The position numbers and the translations under genes were made by a program. Positions 8,122-12,896 of a stretch of 12,896 nt of DNA are shown in pieces. Each line of letters starts with the position of its first letter. Positions within the stretch are counted from its first letter, which is position 1. The notes under the pieces are model-generated. The model saw only the letters and a list, made by a program, of their open reading frames with translations. It had not been told where the DNA came from and made no database searches. The stretch comes from CAG-791 sp003447895. Lineage in GTDB: Bacteria; Bacillota; Clostridia; Lachnospirales; Lachnospiraceae. The stretch spans positions 1 through 12,896 of the forward strand of contig CAMOMX010000060.1 of the NCBI GenBank assembly GCA_946620035.1, written 5' to 3'.

Positions 8122-9294
8122 ATGAATAAACTGGGTATAGCAATCATTGGCTGCGGCTTTGCCGGAAACTTCCACTCCAATGCCTGGGTGAAGGTCAACT
8201 ACATAGACATTCAGCTCAAGGCGGCTGTAGACAACAATCTTGAGCGCGCGCAGGCTCTCAAAGAAAAATGGAATTATGAATACGCGACTTCTGATTACGA
8301 CAAAGTCCTGGCGGATCCGGAAGTGGATATCATCGACATCGCGCTTCCGCCTGTCCTGCATCTTCCCTTTGCTTACAAGGCGCTGGCGGCAGGCAAACAT
8401 GTCATCTGCGACAAGCCCCTGACCGGCTACTTCGGCACTGCCGATGACGAAAAGCCCGTCGGCGACAAGGTCCCGAAGCGCAAAATGTACGAGAGCATCC
8501 TCAAGGACCTCGAGGAGTGCAGAAAAAAAGTCGCCGAAAGCGACAAGCTCTTCATGTATGCCGAGAACTACATCTATTCTCCTGCCATCGTCAAGGCAGC
8601 AGAGATCCTTCGAAAGAAAAAGAGCCGCGTGATCTATATGAACGCGGAGTGCAGCGTGCACGGCTCCACATCTCCTCTTTCCAAGGACTGGCACCTGGTA
8701 GGAGGCGGCAGCATCATGCGCCTCGGCTCACACCCGATCGCCGGCGTCCTCTACCTCAAGCAGGTGGAATCGGAGGTCCGCGGCTATGACATCAGGCCTG
8801 TCAGCGTCGTCGCCGACACCGGCCGCATCGTACAGAACTTCCCCGAGGATGCCAAGAAGCACATTCTGAGCAAGTTCAACGACGTCGAGGACTTCGGACA
8901 CATCACACTCACCTTCTCCGACGGGACAAAGGCCGTCATCCTCAGCTCGGAGCACTACATGGGCGGCATCCAGAACCACATCAATGTCATCACCAATGAC
9001 GGTGTGATAAACTGCAACATGACGCCTCCGGACAACATGAAGACCTTCTTCGTCGACGACGAGGGCCTCGAGGACGTCTATATCTCCGAGAACCTGCGCT
9101 GCAAGACGGGCTGGAACAACGTATTCGTCGCGGAAGAGACGCTTCGCGGCTACACCGGCGAGCTGCAGGCCTTCGCGGAGGATGCTGTCGCGGGAAGACA
9201 GCCTGAGTCCGGCATCGACATCGCGATCGAGACGACCAAGATCATGTACGCGGCCTACGTCTCCGCGGATGAAGGAAGACGCGTCGACTTGTAA
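8122..9294 (+). CDS. Gfo/Idh/MocA-family NAD(P)-dependent oxidoreductase
   Basis: This 390-residue cytoplasmic enzyme oxidises or reduces a sugar, inositol or related polyol using NAD(P). The start ATG 8122 has GGAGGG at 8111-8116. The Rossmann dinucleotide motif GCGFAGNFHS is at 10-19, and the family's EKP motif reads CDKPLT (96-101, Lys98). AENYIYSP (147-154) begins the C-terminal alpha/beta domain. The second active-site motif reads GGGSIMRLGSHP (194-205). His204 is kept, but the acidic residue usual four positions earlier is Arg200. An extra charged stretch of about 30 residues (about 103-140) lies between the EKP motif and AEN. The substrate cannot be told from sequence. It stands alone, has its own promoter, and ends just before a large palindrome. 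The family is certain; the specific activity is unknown. Confidence 0.93.
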   Translation: MNKLGIAIIGCGFAGNFHSNAWVKVNYIDIQLKAAVDNNLERAQALKEKWNYEYATSDYDKVLADPEVDIIDIALPPVLHLPFAYKALAAGKHVICDKPLTGYFGTADDEKPVGDKVPKRKMYESILKDLEECRKKVAESDKLFMYAENYIYSPAIVKAAEILRKKKSRVIYMNAECSVHGSTSPLSKDWHLVGGGSIMRLGSHPIAGVLYLKQVESEVRGYDIRPVSVVADTGRIVQNFPEDAKKHILSKFNDVEDFGHITLTFSDGTKAVILSSEHYMGGIQNHINVITNDGVINCNMTPPDNMKTFFVDDEGLEDVYISENLRCKTGWNNVFVAEETLRGYTGELQAFAEDAVAGRQPESGIDIAIETTKIMYAAYVSADEGRRVDL

Positions 9295-9302
9295 GAGTTT
9301 AC

Positions 9303-9365
9303 AGTGCCAGGCACCATAAAATTTTTATAAACTGAGTTTATAAAAATTTTATGGTGCCTGGCACT
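9303..9365. repeat. 63-base near-perfect palindrome between convergent genes
   Basis: Two arms of 31 bases (9303-9333 and 9335-9365) are exact reverse complements around a single central G (9334). Each arm also contains the smaller dyad GTGCC-A-GGCAC (or its complement) and AAAATTTT, so the arms can fold singly or as one long stem. It fills almost the whole gap between the oxidoreductase stop (9294) and the permease stop (9374, minus strand). It could act as a two-way terminator, since each strand ends a gene here, or be a mobile palindromic repeat; the GTGCCTGGCAC core resembles dispersed repeats I remember from other Firmicutes. Confidence 0.9.
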
Positions 9366-9373
9366 ATTAACAT

Positions 9374-10636
9374 TTAATGAACGATCAGATACATCGCCAC
9401 CGCCACAACGGTACTGGTAAGTCCGATTGCCGCCTCATAGGGGATCAGCTTCATGCGGTCGCCGATGGACATGTTGACTGCGCCGCCGGTCGCATGGAAG
9501 AAGGAGCCGTGAGGCAGAGAATCGAGGACCGTTGCGCCCGCATGGATCATCGCTGCCGCTGCCAGCGCCGATACACCGTTGGAAAGAAGCGTCGGGGCAA
9601 AAGTCTGTGCCGCTACGGTCGCGCCTGCTGTCGTCGACGCTGTCGCCGCTGCCATAAGGATTCCTGCGAGGGGAGCCAGCACAAAGGCGGGCATGTTCAT
9701 GGCTTCCAGGATATTGGTCACATCATACTGAAGCGCGGAGGCCTTGATGATGCCGGCGATCGTGCCGGTGCCGATCAGGAGGATCGATACGCCGACGACC
9801 TTGCTGAGGCCGAATTCCATGTATTCCACACATTTCTTTATCTTGCCTGTTGCGATCATGCTCACAAATCCGCCTACCGGAAGCGCGATCAGAGGATCGA
9901 TCGCGATCCCCGCGATGGGACGGAGGGCCAGCATGACGATCACGACCACCGGACCCAGGACCGCCGCTCCGAATCCGGGCAGTTTCTTTTCTCCCGAACT
10001 TTCCATGTCTGCGGCAGAGATCTCATCGCCGCTATTTTTTACCAGCATAGAGGCCAGGAAAATGGTCATGGCGAGCGCGAACAAGGCCGGAACCGCGTTT
10101 CTCATCATAACGGCTGTAAGGTCCTGAGAAAATGCCTCCGATACCGCGATCGTATTGGGGTTTGGCGAGATGATGTTTCCCGCTTTGCCTCCTCCGATCA
10201 TCGCGACAAGGATGCCGCTCTTGGAGAGTCCCGCTCTTTTTCCGATCGCCAGCGCAATAGGCGCTACAGTAATAACCGAGATGTCAATAAATACGCCCAC
10301 CGCGCAGATGATCATCGTTGCAATTGCGATCGCGGCGACCGCTCTCTTTTCTCCGAGCTTCTCTACGATCGTCTCCGCGATCTTCTCCGCGGAACCCGTC
10401 TTAATGAGGGCCCCTGCCAAAATACCGCTGGTCAGGATCCTCAGAACCGACGACATCATCGATCCCGCGCCGCTCACCATTGTGCTCACGGTATCGGCAA
10501 GTCCGCCGCCTCCGATCAATCCTCCGATCAGCGCGCCGAGGATCAGGCTGTACGCGGGCTGCACTTTTTTGATGATCAGTACGATCGCAATTACCAGGCC
10601 GACAATCGCTCCCAAAGTTGTAAATGTCGCTTCCAT
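9374..10636 (-). CDS. GntP-family permease (gluconate/glycerate-type H+ symporter)
   Basis: This 420-residue inner-membrane transporter is almost wholly hydrophobic, with roughly a dozen membrane segments and charged breaks near residues 80-95 and 210-225. Family features include the Gly-rich early helices (LGALIGGLIGGGG), the AMIGGGKAGNIISPNPNTIA re-entrant segment (about residues 145-165), and near the C-terminus HAGATVLDSLPHGSFFHATGG, where GntP proteins carry a similar HxGA...LPHG pattern. The start at 10636 follows AAAGGGAAG on the minus strand. It is the last gene of a minus-strand unit behind glycerate kinase, 88 bases downstream. That neighbour suggests it brings in glycerate or a sugar acid degraded to glycerate, but GntP members also carry gluconate, so the substrate is inference. 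Confidence 0.92.
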   Translation of the reverse strand: MEATFTTLGAIVGLVIAIVLIIKKVQPAYSLILGALIGGLIGGGGLADTVSTMVSGAGSMMSSVLRILTSGILAGALIKTGSAEKIAETIVEKLGEKRAVAAIAIATMIICAVGVFIDISVITVAPIALAIGKRAGLSKSGILVAMIGGGKAGNIISPNPNTIAVSEAFSQDLTAVMMRNAVPALFALAMTIFLASMLVKNSGDEISAADMESSGEKKLPGFGAAVLGPVVVIVMLALRPIAGIAIDPLIALPVGGFVSMIATGKIKKCVEYMEFGLSKVVGVSILLIGTGTIAGIIKASALQYDVTNILEAMNMPAFVLAPLAGILMAAATASTTAGATVAAQTFAPTLLSNGVSALAAAAMIHAGATVLDSLPHGSFFHATGGAVNMSIGDRMKLIPYEAAIGLTSTVVAVAMYLIVH

Positions 10637-10681
10637 ACTCTTCCCTTTCTGTCATAGACCAAATTGTTGTACTGCCGCTCT

Positions 10682-10704
10682 GTTCCCGCAGTTCCTCCGG
10701 GAAC
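10682..10704 (-). promoter_or_regulatory. Intercistronic hairpin between glycerate kinase and permease
   Basis: GTTCCCG (10682-10688) pairs perfectly with CGGGAAC (10698-10704) across a nine-base loop, in the 88-base gap between the two minus-strand genes. There is no T-tract, so it is more likely a stabilising or processing hairpin than a terminator. It could set different expression levels for the two genes. Confidence 0.4.
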
Positions 10705-10724
10705 CGGGCTCCGCTCCCGTCCTT

Positions 10725-11864
10725 TTAACGGATCTTCATTCCCGCGCCGACCATGCGGAACATGCGGACCGCGCCCTTATAGTAGAGCTCCTCGGCTCTG
10801 TCGAGCGCCTCCGAGAGCGGCATCGGGCCGTCCACCGTAGTCATGATGGAATCGATTCCGTGCTCATAAATCTGATCGTAGCCTTTGCCGAGGCCGCCGC
10901 AGAGAGCTGTGACCGGAATGCCGTGCTTTTTGGATCTGTCGCCCACGCCCTGCATCACTTTTCCAAAACAGCTCTGCCAGTCGGTTCTTCCCTCGCCCGT
11001 AACGACCAGGTCCACCCCTTCAAGCAGCGAGTCGAAGCCGATCAGGTCCAGGACCGTCTCGATACCGGACTTCATCTCCGCGTTCAGGAAGATCTTCAGC
11101 GCCGCGCCGAGGCCGCCGGCCGCGCCGGTTCCGGGCGTATCATCGGGATTGATGCCGAACTCTTTGATGATCACATCCCTGTAATTGCACATGCCCTTCT
11201 CCAGGCGGTCCAGGATCTCCGGCGTTCCGCCCTTCTGTTTCCCGAATGTATAGGTCGCGCCGTCCTTTCCGCAGAGAGGATTTGTGACGTCGCACATGAC
11301 CGTAAAGTGTGCCTTTCGGGCCATCGGATCGAGCCCGCTCATATCGATGTGCGCCACCTTCTCGAGCTCGCTCCCCCTGCCTTCCAGGACCTTTCCGTCC
11401 TTGTCGAGGAAACGAATGCCGAGGGCGCTGGCAAAGCCCATTCCGCCGTCGTTGGTAGCCGAGCCGCCGATCGCGATCGAGATGTCCGTGTAGCCCGCGT
11501 CCAGGGCTGCCTTTACCAGCTCGCCGGTTCCATAGGTCGTCGTATTCAGGGGATTTCTCTTCTCCTCGGGCACCATGGGAAGGCCGGAAGCCTGTGCCAT
11601 CTCCAGAACCGCCTCCCTGTCGCTCAGCTTTCCGTAATAGGCGCTCACGTCCTCCATCAGGGGGCCGTGTACATTCGCGTAGACCTTGCTGCCCTTTCTG
11701 GCCAGGATCACTGCGTCCGTGGTCCCCTCGCCGCCGTCCGCTACCGGCACGCCGATCGTCTCGCAGGGGCCGAACACTTCATGTGCCGCCTTTGTCAAAA
11801 GCTCTACGGTCTGCTCACTCGAAACGGTTCCCTTAAATGAATCTGATGCAAATAAAAGTTTCAT
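10725..11864 (-). CDS. glxK: Glycerate kinase (GlxK/GarK family)
   Basis: This 379-residue cytoplasmic kinase phosphorylates D-glycerate with ATP to 2- or 3-phosphoglycerate (most bacterial type I enzymes give the 2-phosphate), feeding lower glycolysis. The family's motifs are all present: DSFKGTVSS (8-16), PVADGGEGTTD (40-50), LEMAQASGL (87-95), TTTYGTGEL (108-116), AIGGSATNDGGMG (131-143), GTGAAGGLGAAL (245-256) and TGEGRTDWQS (289-298). Length is normal. The start at 11864 has a very good AAAGGAGGG on the minus strand (complement of 11870-11878). It is followed by the GntP permease and preceded by a CdaR-like regulator, the usual glycerate/sugar-diacid arrangement. Activation by that regulator is likely but inferred. 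Confidence 0.96.
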   Translation of the reverse strand: MKLLFASDSFKGTVSSEQTVELLTKAAHEVFGPCETIGVPVADGGEGTTDAVILARKGSKVYANVHGPLMEDVSAYYGKLSDREAVLEMAQASGLPMVPEEKRNPLNTTTYGTGELVKAALDAGYTDISIAIGGSATNDGGMGFASALGIRFLDKDGKVLEGRGSELEKVAHIDMSGLDPMARKAHFTVMCDVTNPLCGKDGATYTFGKQKGGTPEILDRLEKGMCNYRDVIIKEFGINPDDTPGTGAAGGLGAALKIFLNAEMKSGIETVLDLIGFDSLLEGVDLVVTGEGRTDWQSCFGKVMQGVGDRSKKHGIPVTALCGGLGKGYDQIYEHGIDSIMTTVDGPMPLSEALDRAEELYYKGAVRMFRMVGAGMKIR

Positions 11865-11925
11865 TCTTTCCCTCCTTTGTACCTGTGTACGAACCTTATT
11901 TCTCCCTTGTTATTTCATTTTCTGA

Positions 11926-11951
11926 AATATACCGTTCAAATTGAGTGTCAA
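11926..11951 (-). promoter_or_regulatory. Candidate promoter of glycerate kinase-permease unit
   Basis: On the minus strand a perfect TTGACA (complement of 11946-11951) is followed after 14 bases by TATATT (complement of 11926-11931). The spacing is short; at 16 bases only TATTTC is available. A perfect -35 with a badly placed -10 would fit a promoter that needs an activator. The TTGACA is part of the inverted repeat at 11947-11958. Confidence 0.35.
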
Positions 11952-12000
11952 AATATAGTCTCTCTCGCTTTTCTTAAGTCTATTTTACCTGTTTTGATCA

Positions 12001-12021
12001 ATTGTCTAAGATTATGACAAT
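12001..12021. promoter_or_regulatory. ATTGTC-N9-GACAAT dyad
   Basis: A perfect 6-bp inverted repeat with a nine-base spacer lies between the regulator gene and glycerate kinase, next to the terminator's T-tract. It copies the arms of the dyad at 1220-1239 (spacer eight). Possible operator; the binder is unknown. Confidence 0.3.
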
Positions 12022-12069
12022 ATAAAAAGAACACCCGCTTTTGTGTTCTTGCCACAAAACGAGTGTTCT
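12021..12069 (-). terminator. Intrinsic terminator of the CdaR-like regulator gene
   Basis: On the minus strand an AGAACAC-type stem of about 17 pairs, with one mismatch and one bulge, closes a seven-base loop (stem 12028-12069) and runs directly into TTTTTATA. It lies about 50 bases after the regulator's stop codon. This is a strong rho-independent terminator and means that glycerate kinase is transcribed mainly from its own promoter. Confidence 0.8.
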
Positions 12070-12120
12070 ATATTTTGACCCCTGTTCCGGAGAGGGTTCA
12101 GAGCCGGCCACAGAGGCGGT

Positions 12121-12896
12121 TCACCTCTTCTGCGCGAGGTACATGAGAAGGAGCCCCAAAAACTCTCTGCCCTCCATGTTGAGGAGCGGGTCGACCCCCA
12201 GGTAATCCTTCATCCGGTTATAACGGTAGATCAGTGTGTTCTTGTGTATATAGAGCTTCCCCGCCGTCTCCGACAGGTTGTAGTTGGTCTCTTCCAGCGC
12301 GCGGATCATCTCGACGAACTGCTGCTTCTTCTCTTCGGGAGTCTCGCTGTCGTAGACGTTGAAGATCCTGTGAAGCTCCTGCCGGGGCGTCAGCGTGCGG
12401 AAGTACTCTTTGACGTAATCCGTGAAAAAGACGATGTCGCCGGGGTGACGAACATGGGCCTCCAGCCACTTACAGTGCCGGTAAGCGTAGTAGTACTGCG
12501 AGAAGGAATTCTGCAGTGTTCCCACATAGAAGGACACCCGGACGTTTCTGTCCCCGAGCCATTTCAGGATGTTCTCCAGATACTCCCCGATCTCTTCCCG
12601 GTAGTCCACCATATTCCGCCGTCCGTCCACCCTGACGGTCTTAAAGACCAGCAGGTGATTCTCATCCATGACATAGCTGAAGTCCTGCCACCAGTGCCCG
12701 CGGCCGCGCCGCAGAACTTCCAGCACCTCTTCCGGGTCCGGGAGGCTTCCGTCCGGGCTGCCCGCTCTCTTACCGGTATCTGCCTGCCGCAGGTCTTTGT
12801 CTGTCTCCTCTCTGTGCATGCGGCACAGGATCGGAACGCGAACCCGCGACTCGTCATATTCCAGCTGTCTTGCAATGCCGCGGATCTCCGTCGCGC
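12121..12896 (-). CDS. CdaR/PucR-family transcriptional regulator (5' end outside window)
   Basis: The frame stays open from the window edge to the stop at 12121, giving 257 visible residues. An internal ATG at 12819 is not the real start, since the codons before it (reading GIARQLEYDESRVRVPILCR) match the junction before the central domain of CdaR-like proteins, which are usually about 350-400 residues. The central part is a GGDEF-like non-catalytic domain (NVRVSFYVG, then a tyrosine-rich YYYAYRHCKWLEA helix). The C-terminus is the PucR-type helix-turn-helix (complement of about 12190-12294), with NLSETAGKLYIHKNTLIYRY then NRMKDYLGVD. CdaR proteins sense sugar diacids or glycerate through an N-terminal domain that lies off the window, and activate glycerate kinase and transport genes. 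The neighbours fit that role exactly. Confidence 0.9.
   Translation of the reverse strand, partial: ATEIRGIARQLEYDESRVRVPILCRMHREETDKDLRQADTGKRAGSPDGSLPDPEEVLEVLRRGRGHWWQDFSYVMDENHLLVFKTVRVDGRRNMVDYREEIGEYLENILKWLGDRNVRVSFYVGTLQNSFSQYYYAYRHCKWLEAHVRHPGDIVFFTDYVKEYFRTLTPRQELHRIFNVYDSETPEEKKQQFVEMIRALEETNYNLSETAGKLYIHKNTLIYRYNRMKDYLGVDPLLNMEGREFLGLLLMYLAQKR

Larger units (their letters stand above)
11947..12079. repeat. 133-base segment bounded by a 12-bp perfect inverted repeat
   Basis: GTCAAAATATAG (11947-11958) is matched exactly by CTATATTTTGAC (12068-12079), 109 bases apart. The enclosed AT-rich DNA holds the palindrome TTGATCAA (11994-12001), the ATTGTC-N9-GACAAT dyad and the regulator's terminator hairpin. 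The flanks show no target-site duplication. It could be a small non-autonomous mobile element, the ends of a deleted insertion sequence, or paired regulator sites. Confidence 0.5.

Noticed and set aside
9303..9365. Palindrome considered as a phage attachment site or origin
   Set aside because: There is no integrase, tRNA gene, or replication gene with boxes nearby.
9377..10657. Plus-strand frame of 426 codons rich in Arg, Asp and His
   Set aside because: It is the antisense of the GntP permease; the composition is the usual shadow of a hydrophobic protein.
10155..11840. Plus-strand open frame of 561 codons
   Set aside because: It runs antisense through the permease and the glycerate kinase, both of which have complete family motifs on the minus strand; its own translation has no recognisable domain.
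12817..12819. ATG as start of the CdaR-like regulator
   Set aside because: The frame stays open upstream to the window edge and the codons there continue the family pattern, so the true start is off the window.

Overview
The window looks like a chromosomal stretch from a fairly GC-rich member of the Clostridia, most likely Lachnospiraceae. The signs are strong AGGAGG-type ribosome binding sites, tightly overlapping operon genes, a decayed gene resembling a family I remember from Lachnospiraceae, and a CdaR/PucR-type regulator next to a glycerate kinase and a GntP permease. The species assignment is an inference from style and gene content.

Layout. (1) Bases 1-1346 are a worn region. A TauE/SafE-type permease gene (74-255) keeps only its first and last segments, joined out of frame. 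After about 300 bases without a recognisable gene comes an open frame (558-1346) whose ancestral reading seems to stop near base 1190. (2) Bases 1395-8019 are one compact operon of six plus-strand genes, each overlapping the next by 1 to 10 bases: a MoxR AAA+ ATPase, a DUF58 protein, a membrane protein with a duplicated cytoplasmic domain, a membrane protein carrying two von Willebrand A (vWA) domains, a membrane-anchored TPR protein with an acidic low-complexity tail, and a secreted protein. (3) Bases 8122-9294 encode a Gfo/Idh/MocA-family oxidoreductase with its own promoter. (4) A 63-base palindrome (9303-9365) separates it from three minus-strand genes, in transcription order a CdaR-like regulator (cut by the window end), glycerate kinase and a GntP-family permease.

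How they fit together. The six-gene operon has the order of the Bat-type MoxR-DUF58-vWA-TPR operons: a cytoplasmic AAA+ chaperone, a DUF58 adaptor, and membrane vWA and TPR proteins facing outward. This version is rearranged. Two vWA proteins are fused into one, the DUF4381-like position holds a doubled domain, and the BatD position holds a soluble exported protein of unknown family. It is the best candidate in the window for a little-described system. The minus-strand group is a textbook sugar-diacid/glycerate module: the permease imports glycerate or a related hydroxy acid, the kinase phosphorylates glycerate into glycolysis, and the regulator presumably switches them on. The intergenic DNA holds several dyads and a terminator, described individually below.
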